Shown here piece by piece: positions 44,319 through 54,591 of a stretch of 64,000 nt of DNA. Location of the stretch: contig JAQRGA010000053.1 in assembly GCA_029237695.1 (NCBI GenBank), positions 248,001 to 312,000 of the forward strand, read 5' to 3'. Within the stretch, counting starts at the first letter, position 1. Every line of letters starts with the position of its first letter. A program made the position numbers and the translations under genes. A model generated the notes under the pieces. It saw only the letters and a program-made list of their open reading frames with translations, searched no databases and was not told where the DNA came from. This stretch comes from Conchocele bisecta (Eukaryota; Mollusca; Bivalvia; Lucinida; Thyasiridae).

Positions 44319-44784
44319 GTCAGAACAATGTTTTTATGTACCGGTACCCGATCTTCTTTTTCGGGGTACATTTAGTCACTACCCTATTTTCCCATCCATC
44401 CGTCATTGCTTCAGTAGTTCCGAGATTCGCGTTAAACTTTTTGGGTACCTACTATTTCTGTAACCACAAGTCGGATTGGCTTGAAACTTCATATGCTTAT
44501 GTGTCATCGTCCATATTTTCATTTGGTAGCCACCCATGCAGCCTGTGTGCTCAATGTCAAATGACTTGGATATTTGCAAGTTTTTTTTGTGTTACGTAGT
44601 TTGTTAGGGGTACATCCATCAGTGTATTTTAATGATGAATCCATATTTATCAGGGTTTCCTGCACTGTGACATGGAGGTACAGCTCCCATTGATAAATGC
44701 TACCAGTCGGGGCATCCATATCCTATGGAACATTTCTAGTTATACATATCATTGCTTATTACCATCAACCCTTAATGTACTGGA

Positions 44785-45039
44785 GCCCGTTTCACTAAAC
44801 TTTGTATGACTAAAATGTTCGTAAGTGCAAAATTATGATAGAGTGTAAATTTCTCATTAACAATGTTTTCTTGTAAACAATTATTGGATTTACATTTATT
44901 GAGCATAAGGGTGCATATGCTCAATTAATGTAATCCAACTCAATTTAAATTGAGTCCATCATTTGAGATTTCCAGATGATCCCAAATTTGCACTTACGAA
45001 CATTTTAGTCGTACAAAGTTTAGTGAAACAGGCCCCTGG
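44785..45039. mobile_element. MITE-C abutting an INTS10 acceptor
   Basis: Ends 'agcccgtttcactaaacttt' and 'aagtttagtgaaacaggccc'. The element stops only about 13 bp before the next exon, so the acceptor 'ttccctgttgtag' is all that separates them. Confidence 0.75.
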
Positions 45040-45052
45040 TTCCCTGTTGTAG

Positions 45053-45211
45053 AGAGTTCCAGTGGCAGCACATACTGAGCCTGTACAACCGGTCCAACCA
45101 GCCGGGAACCGATAGTCACACCAAACAGATCCTCCTACAAGACATGTGTCCTCTTCCTGGAGTGTCTGTACCACTACATTTCCAGCGTCGATATGGAGGT
45201 CTTCAACTTAG
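45053..45211 (+). CDS. INTS10: INTS10 exon 4 of those found, one-base frameshift
   Basis: Acceptor ccctgttgtag, donor acttag|gtatat. The first part reads EFQWQHILSLYNRSNQPGTD then SHTKQIL. After about 45131 the family sequence continues only in the frame one base on, as CVLFLECLYHYISSVDMEVF then NL, against human STMLVFFKNAFQYVNSIQPS. One extra base in 'atcctcctac' explains it. Frames before and after agree in phase with exons 3 and 5, so the exon is real. The extra base is either a consensus error or a null allele. Confidence 0.85.
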
Positions 45212-45253
45212 GTATATACGAGGGGTGGTCAGAAAACAACGGGACGACCACAG

Positions 45254-46060
45254 TAGCAATAAAAATATATTTGGATACAATTTGTTTTGGGAACACCCTA
45301 TTTTATATAGCAATAACAATGTATTTGGATACAATTTGTTTTGGAAATCCCTATTTTATATAGCAATAATAATGTATTTGGATACAATTTGTTTTGGAAA
45401 CCCCTATTTTATATAGCAATAACAATGTATTTGGATACAATTTGATTTGGAAACCCCTATTTTATATAGCAATAACAATGTATTTGGATACAATTTGATT
45501 TGGAAACCCCCTATTTTATATAACAATAACAATGTATTTGGATACAATTTGATTTGGAACCCCCTATTTTATATAGCAATAACAATGTATTTGGATACAA
45601 TTTGATTTGGAAACCCCTATTTTATATATTAAAGACAATAACAATGTATTTGGATACAATTTGATTTGGAAACCCCCTATTTTATATAACAATAACAATG
45701 TATTTGGATACAATTTGATTTGGAAACCCTATTTTATATAGCAATAACAATGTATTTGGATACAATTTGATTTGGAAACCCCTATTTTATATAGCAATAA
45801 CAATGTATTTGGATACAATTTGATTTGGAACCCCCTATTTTATATAGCAATAACAATGTATTTGTATACAATTTGTTTTGGAACCCCTTATTTTATATAA
45901 CAATAACAATGTATTTGGATACAATTTGTTTTGGAACCCCTTATTTTATATAGCAATAACAATGTATTTGTATACAATTTGTTTTGGAACCCCTTATTTT
46001 ATATAGCAATAACAATGTATTTGGATACAATTTGTTTTGGGAAATCTCTACTTTATAGGG
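45254..46060 (+). repeat. 53-bp minisatellite, about 15 copies, in an INTS10 intron
   Basis: Unit 'caataacaatgtatttggat' 'acaatttgatttggaaaccc' 'ctattttatatag'. Units vary in the number of A and C and in ttgat/ttgtt. It begins about 45 bp after the exon 4 donor. Confidence 0.95.
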
Positions 46061-46097
46061 GTTTCCCAAAACAAATGGTGTCCAAATATGATTACCT

Positions 46098-46200
46098 TCC
46101 AGCGTTGACATAGAGGTCTTTAAGTTAGCTATATACGAGGGGTGGTGACAAAATACCAGAACGACTGCAGTAGTAATAAAAATGCAATTTGATACAAAAA
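46098..46200 (+). pseudogene. duplicated end of INTS10 exon 4 with a dead donor
   Basis: 'ccagcgttgacatagaggtc' then 'tttaagttagctatatacga' mirrors the exon 4 end and donor region (45181-45260), including the 'gaggggtggt' and 'aataaaaatg' that follow. The donor GGTATAT has become GCTATAT, so it cannot be used as a GT site. The pair brackets the 53-bp array. Confidence 0.85.
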
Positions 46201-46231
46201 ATTTGGGAACCCTCTAACTTTGTCTTTGTAG

Positions 46232-46301
46232 GTGGAAGTAACTCTGTGCCGTTGGTGATTATTGAAGGCTTCAAACGTGACACAGACACTAATACATCAC
46301 A
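46232..46301 (+). CDS. INTS10: INTS10 exon 5 of those found
   Basis: Acceptor tgtctttgtag, donor atcaca|gtaagt. It encodes GGSNSVPLVIIEGFKRDTDT then NTS, against human PNAPSQVPLVLLEDVSNVYG. VPLV(I/L)(I/L)E is the anchor. Starts with two bases completing a glycine and ends in phase 2. Confidence 0.88.
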
Positions 46302-46309
46302 GTAAGTGT

Positions 46310-46580
46310 AACTGTAGCCTATTTCACAACATTGCAAAATATACTTTTCTAGAAAAGTATACTTTGAGGGAGAAATTTTCAATTTTAGGATAAATTTATT
46401 CATTTTTATTATACTGAATTTATTACATTATCACAGCCATTTTGGCTGTGATAATGTAATAAATTCAGTATAATAAAAATGAATAAATTTATCCTAAAAT
46501 TGAAAATTTTGTCTGTGATAATGTAATCAATTCACTATAATAATTCTGCATACTTTTAATCATGAAATATATGCAGTAGT
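46310..46580. mobile_element. MITE-D copy, 8 bp after an INTS10 donor
   Basis: Starts 'gtagcctatttcacaacatt'; central palindrome 46400-46490 with 'ttattacattatcacagcca'. Part of the right arm is a repeat of the left arm. Confidence 0.75.
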
Positions 46581-46942
46581 TAGTTCTGCTTCCAGATTTT
46601 CAGCATTAGAATCAAGCACATAGTTCTATTTGGCCTCAAAATCAATTAGTTTGTAACCGATCTAAGGATCAGCCAATCAAACTGCCTGATTTCTAGGTTG
46701 AGAACTGAGCATGTGCTCTGAAACTTTTATAATCACCGAGCCCTAATTTGTAGGGTCAGTGCAAAGAGACAGAATGTGGAATTTGGCATCAAAATCACGA
46801 TTTTAGACTGACCAATACTGACTTCAGCTCACCCTCCACCAATCAAACTTCCTGATTTTGAGTAAGAGACCCGAGCACATGCTGCCGTAACTGTCATGAT
46901 CACAGTTATAAACATCCATACTCACTGAGCGGTGACTTGCAG

Positions 46943-47091
46943 GCCGAGTGCGAAGCGACTAAAGGCGGAGTCAATGCTGCCCCAGGTCCATGCCACGGAG
47001 TCGGTTCCCAGCTCACAGAAGGTCCTACAGAACTTCCTCACCGCCTTCAAGTGTTACGAATTGCTACACTCCTCCCAGGACCTACAGCGAG
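46943..47091 (+). CDS. INTS10: INTS10 exon 6 of those found
   Basis: Acceptor gacttgcag, donor agcgag|gtgcgt. It encodes PSAKRLKAESMLPQVHATES then VPSSQKVLQNFLTAFKCYEL and LHSSQDLQR. Human: KKRKLAEG ... NSTEVLESFKLARESWELLY then SLEFLDKE. The basic K-R-L-K patch and the later helix agree. The first base completes a glutamine from exon 5. Ends in phase 1. Confidence 0.87.
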
Positions 47092-47099
47092 GTGCGTTG

Positions 47100-47340
47100 G
47101 CCGACGCTAGACCTATAGTTGTCGCCATTGTTTTGCTTGTCGCATGGCACCGGAGTATATTGTTGTACCCTCCACATGAAGTGTATGTTGGGTATTATTG
47201 ACTCAGAGTGTTTGTCTGTCCGTCAGTTCATCTGTCTGTCACACAACTTAACATTGAGGTTAAATTCTGTTTTCTTTTATAGAACTTCTTGCTTCTTGAT
47301 GTGTCACATGATCCTCTATCATGATGTGACAAAACCTTGA
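47100..47340 (+). mobile_element. HINE-like fragment (possible)
   Basis: 'gccattgttttgcttgtcgc' 'atggcaccggagtat' followed by 'tgtctgtccgtcagttcatc', the style of other HINE-like 5' ends here. The 3' end was not located. Confidence 0.3.
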
Positions 47341-47348
47341 CACTGCCA

Positions 47349-47537
47349 GAGCTCTAGTTAAGGTGCGTAATTTAGAGATAAATTTCTTATTTCTCCATCA
47401 AAAATGGCAAGTTGGGAGTCCTTTAGAATCGTCTCATTGAGACGATTCTAAAGCACTCCCAACTTGCCATTTTTGATGAAGAAATAACAAAATTTCACCC
47501 CAAGTTGGTCAAATTACGCACCGTATCTGGAGCTCTG
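47349..47537. mobile_element. MITE-E, complete hairpin element
   Basis: Ends 'gagctctagttaaggtgcgt' and 'acgcaccgtatctggagctc'. The central hairpin is 'gggagtcctttagaatcgtc' / 'gacgattctaaagcactccc'. It provides the unoccupied reference for 39865-40290. Confidence 0.88.
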
Positions 47538-47641
47538 ACTGCAATTCAATTCAATATTCCACACAGGTATTACTTTGATAGTGCTCTGACAAAAACACGA
47601 CATTCTGCAAAGTTCAAATCTTATCTACATGAATATTTCAG

Positions 47642-47724
47642 AGTTTATAAATCTGTGTGGGACGTGGCGTATGGAAACGTGGAGCTGGATGGGCCACTTC
47701 CAAACTGACATGTTTCTCTATCAG
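47642..47724 (+). CDS. INTS10: INTS10 exon 7 of those found
   Basis: Acceptor gaatatttcag, donor tatcag|gtacat. With the G from exon 6 it encodes EFINLCGTWRMETWSWMGHF then QTDMFLYQ. Human: EFTRICLAWKTDTWLWLRIF then LTDMIIYQ. The W....TW.W pattern and TDM..YQ are exact. Phase 0 at the end. Confidence 0.95.
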
Positions 47725-48099
47725 GTACATCGTCATATTATAGTAAACAATTAACATTATTCCGTTTATTATTCATTGTTTCCAGTACGATTTTCTCTGC
47801 ACTCGATGCACAATTAATGAAATTTTATTTAAAGCTCTGTTTCGTCCAGGAAATGTGCCCATTTAATACTAGTATTGCATTTTAAAAATTTCGCTTTCCA
47901 TTTACATTAATGGTGGTGTCGCTGAAAAACTAATGTTACACTTATAACGTGGATTCATCTTTTCTTTCTTTTTTTGTGGCATAAGCTTTCATAATATACC
48001 GTTACATGCCACAAAATATTACGAGAACACTGCATAAAGCTACTTTCACTTTATTAAACTAAGCACATTCTCCAAATTCATACTCTAAAACACACAGTT

Positions 48100-48632
48100 T
48101 TTGTCGCGCCTGCTTTAGATGACTATAGTCGCCGCTTTTTCCGTCATCGTCATCCATGTTAACACATGTCAATAAATCTGTACAAGTTTCTACATCATGA
48201 TATAACTTTACAATTACTTGATGGATTGCTTCAATATTTGGGTGCTTGATACATGTGAAAATTTTCTGCCATTAACGTAACCTTGACCTTTTTTGTGTTT
48301 TAACCCTTACTATACTGAATTAAATGGTGTCGTCTGCTGGAAATGTTTTATTTTCAATACTTCTCGACAAAAACCTGGTTTTGACAGCACATGAGAATCG
48401 TCTTCAGTGGAGACGATTCTCATGTGCAGTCAAAACCAGTTTTTTTGTTAAGAATTAAAGCAAAAATGAAAAACAGCAGACGGTGATTTCCGTCAACAGC
48501 GTAGGAAGGGTTAAAGCATGCACTTCTATGACGGTTTTTGTGATGCTTACTTTAGCACATGCCCATGATCATGTTACGGTCAAATGCCTCGGCTGGCGCA
48601 ACACCGCTTCTGTGGCGGAATTCAAGTGTTGG
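48100..48632 (+). mobile_element. HINE-like element with MITE-F nested in it
   Basis: Starts TTGTCGCGCCTGCTTTAGAT, ends 'ggctggcgcaacaccgcttc' 'tgtggcggaattcaag', as at 33645-36356 but without a tandem core. MITE-F lies inside at 48301-48517. Confidence 0.6.
48301..48517. mobile_element. MITE-F, hairpin element
   Basis: Arms 'gtcgtctgctgg' and 'cagcagacgg'; centre 'catgagaatcgtcttcagtg' with complement. Related to 38273-38480. Confidence 0.75.
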
Positions 48633-48712
48633 TCTATAAAACTCTCCGATTTAGAGCATGAGAATGGAGTACATGCTCATAAAGAATTATAGACACTGGT
48701 CTTGAATTCTAG

Positions 48713-48781
48713 GGCGCATTCCAAGACGCTGTGCGGCATCTCCAGAACTACACAGTGCAGGGATGTAAAAGCAAGCTACAG
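48713..48781 (+). CDS. INTS10: INTS10 exon 8 of those found
   Basis: Acceptor gaattctag, donor ctacag|gtgagt, 23 codons. It encodes GAFQDAVRHLQNYTVQGCKS then KLQ. Human GQYKKAIASLHHLAALQGSI then SQPQ. Phase 0 at both ends. Confidence 0.88.
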
Positions 48782-49484
48782 GTGAGTCGTGGTGTTTATA
48801 AACAGCCGAGAATGACAGTTACTGTCGTATGCAAGTTTTGCTTTTGGGCCACCGACCGATTGATTAAACGTGATTTAATGGCATAAACAACCCTTGATTT
48901 CTGAATTGCAACTAGTGTAGACGAATGCACAATATGATCTGGGATTATGCTAGTGGCCAGACTTATGTCGATTTTGCGAAGAAGATTCTTCGCAAAATGA
49001 CAGAAGTCTTTTCCTCTGACAGCTGATGGCTCATTTGATGCTGTGACTTGAGAAATGTACAAACTGTATGGCATATCGTGAAGACTGATCTGACAGCTGC
49101 GCAGCTATGTATATTCGCTGGTCACAAAGTTCATATGTTATATATAACATTTGTGAACGTGTACTCTGGTTCTATAAATGCTAAAAAGCAAAAAGTTTCA
49201 CTTGGTGAGACTAAGGATACCTGATACCAGATCATGATTTGTATATTCATATAGAGCCAATATGATGGGCAGACTAATGGTCCTGTAATATCATTACCTG
49301 ATAAATATTTTGGCAGTCTAATTCCCACCTAATTCCCTATATATGATGTTACTCCATGCAATGAAGCAGGTGCGTCCTAAATTTCTCACAATATGTCGTT
49401 CAAACCGTGTGAACTCCATAACGGTCTTTAATGACATTGTTGCTAACTGAATATGTTAAATATTCAATAAAATAATTGGTTATT

Positions 49485-49630
49485 GTCATGCCCGCTTGCG
49501 GACAGTGCGATATAGTCAGCACATTGGCGTTTGTACGTACGTCCCTGCGGCTGGGTTAAAGTTTTTGGTATTACGATCAAAGTCTCCGTGGGCTCGACAT
49601 GCGGACCGCAGCCATCTAGTATTTCCCCCT
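49485..49630 (+). mobile_element. HINE-like element, short
   Basis: Starts 'ttgtcatgcccgcttgcgga' and ends 'ctcgacatgcggaccgcagc' 'catctag'. GCGGACCGC forms the 3' hairpin. The same ending occurs at 24490-24520. Confidence 0.5.
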
Positions 49631-49695
49631 TATATATACAGCAAGTGGCTGTATGTGATATTTACAGCACTTGATTGTAATTGTTTGTTTGTCAG

Positions 49696-49749
49696 ATCCG
49701 CCATTCCCTACAGCTGGCCTGCTGCTACTACAGTCTAAGCAACTACACA
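49696..49749 (+). CDS. INTS10: INTS10 exon 9 of those found
   Basis: Acceptor gtttgtcag, donor ctacaca|gtaagt, 18 codons: IRHSLQLACCYYSLSNYT. Human HQRALIQLATCHFALGEYR. Phase 0 at both ends. The spacer before it is about nine residues shorter than in human. The following intron is 9.7 kb. Confidence 0.85.
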
Positions 49750-49794
49750 GTAAGTATGCTGACAATACCCGTCTAGTGTCTTTTGATATACAGG

Positions 49795-50110
49795 GCTCCA
49801 GTAGCCTATTTCACCAACATTGCAAAGTATACTTATCTAGCAAAGTATACTTTGAGGGAGAAATGTTCAATTTAATGATAAATTTATTATTTTTTATTAT
49901 GCTGAATTTATTACATTATCACAACCATTTTGGCTGTGATAATGTAATACATTCAGTATAATAATTCTGCATAGTTTTAATCATCAAATATATGCAATCA
50001 TTAGTTCTATATGAAATAATGCATTTCGGAAAAATCAATGATTACTCCCTCAAAGTATACTTTGCTAGATAAGTATACTTTGCAATTTTGATGAAATCGG
50101 CTACTGATAA
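49795..50110. mobile_element. MITE-D, complete
   Basis: About 310 bp. Ends 'gtagcctatttcaccaacat' and, read inward from the right, gtagccgatttcatcaaaat, followed on both sides by 'tgcaaagtatact'. The middle is a palindrome on 'cacaaccattttggctgtg'. Partial or full copies also at 43478, 46310 and, inverted, 60640. Confidence 0.85.
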
Positions 50111-50269
50111 GGAATTAGTAATTGAGTATTGTCACTCCATCATGTCTTAAAAAATTGGGTATTTCTAAATTTTACTTGGGTAAATTAATATCACACTATA
50201 TCACATCAACAGACAGCAGTTATTGAATAGTTTGCTTCAAAATGAAAACAAGTCTTGGCATTGTCCAAG
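49795..50269 (+). repeat. inverted-repeat pair, member 1
   Basis: This 475-bp block (MITE-D plus 160 bp more) is repeated in opposite orientation at 60473-60945 with very high identity. It ends at 'ggcattgtcca', just before the Ngaro element. Confidence 0.9.
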
Positions 50270-50274
50270 GAGAC

Positions 50275-50669
50275 AATTGGAAGTTTTTTATTGATATAAA
50301 ATAAAAAAAGTTAATTAATTTGAATATAGAGTTTTAGTGGCTTGTAACCTATTTTTTTCGTGGTGCGGTACCTTGTATTCAAGGCTGGTTTGTTTTCATT
50401 TTATCAGAATTTATTTTATTAATATCTGCTTCTAAATTTGGTAGACGTTGATCTTATTTTTGTTAATAAGTGTTACTGTTTTTTGAAATAATAATAATTT
50501 AGTAGAAAGATTCCTTGTAACTTAGTTACCATGTTGTTTTGTTTGTTTTTTGCTGCTGTGCTTTTGATTGGTTCTTACGTAGCACGCACCGCACTGTTAG
50601 ATTTCTTATTGCTTTCGGCACAGGTGATTTTTCAGTGTACCAGTCTAGTCAGATAATATTTTTCTTCAA
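50275..50669 (+). repeat. Ngaro split repeat A1
   Basis: From 'aattggaagttttttattga' to 'agataatatttttcttcaa'. Differs from A2 by about six bases and small indels. Confidence 0.92.
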
Positions 50670-51065
50670 ATTATTCTGTCTGTTTTAGTGTTTGAATTGG
50701 CTATAATTTGCAGTCCTGAGCAAATAATGTTAGTTATATAGTCAATATTGTATAATTCAATTTGTTATACGCTGTGTCACACAAAATACAGCATAGAAGG
50801 GCACCGTAACTAACATGGCGGAGGCAGATAGGAGAGCAACTGCTAGCAGAGAGAGGGAATGATAGACCAAAACGCGCGTCAGCGCAGAATGTAACGGATT
50901 ACAAGCGTTTTGGAGAGAAAGTGGTAAAATTTACACCACTATAGATACTATAGAGGAGGAAATTTCGCCGGTGAGAATCACTAGGTGTCCAATAGACTCG
51001 AGCGAAGCCGAGTGTACTTGGTGGCGAATCACGGTGTTAAAACGGAGGGTGAACCCGTCAACGGA

Positions 51066-52217
51066 AGTGTTTTCATCGTGGGAAGACAGTAAACTCTGGG
51101 GGAAATTGAAGCGTTGAGAAACGAATTGGAGCAGGTAGAGGAGGAGAAACGACGATTGTGTCTTCGTCGGGAGAGAGACAGATTGAGGGCGAAACTGGAC
51201 AAATCAACGAAAGAAGTTGAAAATCTCCGTAAAGAAGGTAAATCAGACTTTGCAGCGGACTGGTTATCGGAAACTAAATTCGTTTGCAAACCGGTACTCG
51301 TCAAAAAACTACAAAACAGTCTTCGTATGAGCATGTAGCTCATAAAAAGGTGTCACAAGTAGACGAAAATGTTGCTGCTTCGGTTTTAAACAATTCTGAC
51401 AATAAATGATCTACGAAAAAGAAATATAAAACATTGCGTAAGAAAGTGCTGTCACACATGAAGCATGTAGGGTTGGTGGAGGAGGACGATTCCTCTTCAG
51501 AATCTTATTATGAGGATTCTGAATTGGAAGAGGATCTTATTGAATTGAAAAAAATATGGGTTTGATTCTGATTCTTCCTCTTCGAGTAACTCAAAATCTA
51601 AAAAATCAGGAATTCACGCCAAATCGTCCGATAAAGTTAAATTTCCACAAAAATGGCCCCATTCTCACCTTCAATATGAATATGTGAACAAATCTGTTCA
51701 ATTTGAACACCTAGATCTTAGGCTGTTAGTTGCAGGTGAGATGGAGATTCTATCCGATGACTCTTTGTCACAGGAAGAAAGGAAAGGAAGAATCGAATTA
51801 TTAAAGACAATTGTATATTATGGCAATACGTATTCATTTGAGGGCTTAAAAAAAATTTATGCCGCATGGATACGAAAAATCGAACTGGGGGTTAAGAGCT
51901 GGCGGGATGATCCGCAACAAATTGAACAGGCGATATTGTCTAAGCATGTTTTGAGAAATGACTTTGCAAACAAAAAGTACGCAAAGCCATTAGTTAGTTC
52001 TGGGGGCGACCCTAGGAGAGATAGCGATGGTCCTGAACGTTTATGGTTTTGTGCTTATTACAACAGAAATAGATGTGCAAAAAGTGCTGACCACTTTGAT
52101 GTGGTTCGAGGGAGAATGCGACACTGTTTGCATATTTGTGCGGCATGTTGGCAGAAGGATCAGAAAAAACTCAAACATCCAGAATGTGCAAGGGAATGCC
52201 CTCATTCCCTTCAATGA
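51066..52217 (+). pseudogene. Ngaro ORF1 (gag-like), frame-broken
   Basis: The first part (51114-51338) is a charged coiled coil, EEEKRRLCLRRERDRLRAKL. The middle (51340-51680) is serine- and acid-rich and broken by stops. The last part (51684-52217, 177 codons) is open: a helical region with YYGNTYSFEGLKKIYAAWI, then a cysteine/histidine cluster with C-A-Y-Y-N-R-N-R-C, H-C, H-I-C-A-A-C-W and C-A-R-E-C. The cluster looks like the zinc-binding end found in ORF1 of DIRS/Ngaro elements. Role by analogy: nucleic-acid binding structural protein. The gag label is by position. Confidence 0.6.
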
Positions 52218-52439
52218 CAATCAGAAGATGACCGCAATGAAATTTTGAAGAAGAATGAACCGTTGACTGACATTTTTTTTACCAAATTTGTGAATTCATG
52301 GATAACAAAAATAATGTTTACACGGAAAAAAATTAAACGGCGTCTAGCACTGCAGTAACTATTCCATCTGAATCTGATTACGTAGAAAAATTTCAGTTAC
52401 GATAATTGATATTTTTACTAATTTGGGTAAAGTTCACAA

Positions 52440-53613
52440 ACAACAGTGTGATATTTGCCAGAGCGAAGTGAGTAGGATAGAACAGAGTACCTACTTGCGG
52501 CACATGTTCAAGTAGTAAAATCGGGTGTATTTAATTATGAAGGTTGCAGAATTCCGGTAAATGACAGATTAAACTTCCTCTTTTTGAGACACATGTTGGC
52601 AGACTAAGGGATAAACATGTTTGTGATTTATTGGAATTTGGTTTTCCTTTGGGGTGCTACAAGGAACCTAATAGCAATATGTTTGGTAATGTTCATAGGA
52701 ATCATAAAGGAGCTAGAGATTATCCAGAAGAAATTAACAAATATTTTTTGAAAGAGATAAATAATAATACCGTATTGGGACCTTTCAAGACTAATCCATT
52801 TCATGAACCTGTGATTGTATCACCATTAAATTCAGTACCGAAAAAAGATTCTGAGGAAAGACGTATTATCTTGGATCTTAGTTTTCCGAAAAATAATTCA
52901 TTAAATGATTTGATTGAAAAAGACATGTATCTGGGAAACAAAGTCTCTTTAATTTACCCAAAGGTAGATGACCTGGTTCAATTAGTTAGGAGCAAAGGAC
53001 GTGGCTGTTTGATCTCGAAAAAAGATCTAAAAAAGGCCTTTAGACAGATAGGAATATGCCCTAGCGAGTACAATAAGGTTGGTTTCAAATTTAAAGGCCA
53101 TTTAATGTTTGACACGGTTTTGTCAATGGGTTTGCGCAGTGCAGCTCAAATATGCCAGAGGGTTACCAATGCTATAGTTTTTCTTATGTTAATGATTATG
53201 CTATTGCTGTGTTAAATTATTTAGATGATTTTGCGGGTGCAGAGAAACCAGAACTAGCTCCATTTGCGTATTGCACTTTTGAGGGTATTTTGGAAAAATG
53301 TGGGTTTCAAGAATCAAAAGAAAAAGCATGTCCACCTTCAACAAAAATGGTTTTTGTCGGTGTTTTATTTGATACAAAGGCTATGACTCTGGAAATAACT
53401 CCAGAACGGTTACTGGAAATATCTTTGCTGGTGGAATCTTGGTTAAATAGAACAAAAGCTACCAAAAAAGAATTACAGTCTTTGTTAGGGAAATTATGTT
53501 TTGTCAGTGCCTGTGTCAGACCAGGTCGAGTTTTTGTTCAAAGGCTTTTGAAGTTTTTTACGAGAAATTTACAAATTAGATGGAGATTACCACATGCTTC
53601 CAATTTACCTTAA
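52440..53613 (+). pseudogene. Ngaro reverse transcriptase, frame-broken
   Basis: Two overlapping frames (52631-53215 and 53152-53613) make up the domain. Seen in order: the FGFPLG and NHKGARDYPEEINKYF lead-in; PVIVSPLNSVPKKD and RRIILDLSFPKNNSLND (fingers); SKKDLKKAFRQIGICP with the first catalytic aspartate; MGLRSAAQICQRVTNAI; a frameshift near 53165-53190; then NYLDDFAG, the catalytic YxDD box; and GFQESKEKACPPSTKMVFVG of the thumb side, ending in GKLCFVSACVRPGRVFVQRL. The spacing and phrases belong to the DIRS/Ngaro RT clade. A further frame break lies near 52570. Inactive as read. Confidence 0.88.
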
Positions 53614-53625
53614 AAAGGACTTATT

Positions 53626-53930
53626 ATGGTGGCAAACATTTTTGCCATTATTCAATGTGTTACAATGATGTCTATTGGAGAGTGGTCGTATCCTGATGAA
53701 ATATTTGCAACCGATGCTTGTTTGCAAGGTGTGGTGGTATATTTGGAAAACAGTTCTTTCATGCAGACTTTCCAGAAGAGATCACTAAGCTTCAATTGCA
53801 TATTAATGCTTTGGAGTTATTGACAATAGTAGTGGCGCTAAAAACTCTGGGGTGCGCAGTTGAAAGGTCGGAGGATAGTGATATTATGTGATAATCAGAC
53901 TTCATGTGCTGTCATTAATAAAGGATCAAC
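53626..53930 (+). pseudogene. Ngaro RNase H domain remnant
   Basis: FATDACLQGVVVYLEN carries the DA of the first catalytic block, and RRIVILCDNQTSCAVINKGS the CDN block. The two lie in different frames (break near 53745-53840). Follows the RT as in DIRS-type elements. Confidence 0.7.
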
Positions 53931-54583
53931 ACGCAGCGAATTTCTGCAGAAATGTCTGCAGGCTTTGCCAATTACTCCGATTATTCTGCGACAAATATTT
54001 CATAAATTAGATATGTCAAAACCTCTAGATGTTTGTTTTTGGTGTCTTTTCTTGTTTGCGTTTTTTCTACTAGCTCGAAAATCAAATCTGGTTCTTGAAA
54101 GTCAGTCAGATAAGTCAAAAAGGTATCTTCTGCGAAGTGATATTATTGTAGTGGACAATTTTTTACTAGTTTCTTTCCGGTGGACAAAAACTTTGCAGTT
54201 TGGTGATAGAGTTTTACAAATTCCACTTATTAAATCAAACTCTGTTCTTTGTCCTGTGGTGGCATATTCTAATCTATTACGTTTAGTGCCTGTGTCCGAG
54301 GATAAACCTCTATTTTCGTATTCTAGTAATAAGGCAATTACTTACCCGATGTTTCAATAATAAATTAAGATCTTTAATAGGTGAAATTGGTTTAGATTCC
54401 ATGGCTTATTCTTCACATAGCTTTCGTCGAGGCGGCACCACTTTGGCATTTCAGGCAGGAGTTCCTGCGGAGTTGATCCAACTTCACGGTGATTGGCGTA
54501 GTGACGCTTACAAAAAGTACCTCAAATTTTCCATTAAAGATAAATTGTATGTTGCGCAGCAAATGAATTTGCATCTTGAATAG
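53930..54583 (+). pseudogene. Ngaro tyrosine recombinase
   Basis: Two frames, 53860-54360 and 54401-54583. The first holds FLLARKSNLVLES (the first catalytic arginine in the ARKSN context usual for DIRS-like recombinases) and RWTKTLQFGDRVLQIPL. The second holds SHSFRRGGTTLAFQAGVPAE then LIQLHGDWRSDAYKKYL, giving H-x-x-R, the H/W pair and the nucleophilic tyrosine. A small break at about 54358-54400 separates them (stop TAA at 54358). All catalytic residues are still readable, so the domain is only lightly damaged. It would join the circular DNA copy to the target. Confidence 0.85.
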
Positions 54584-54591
54584 CGTTATGT

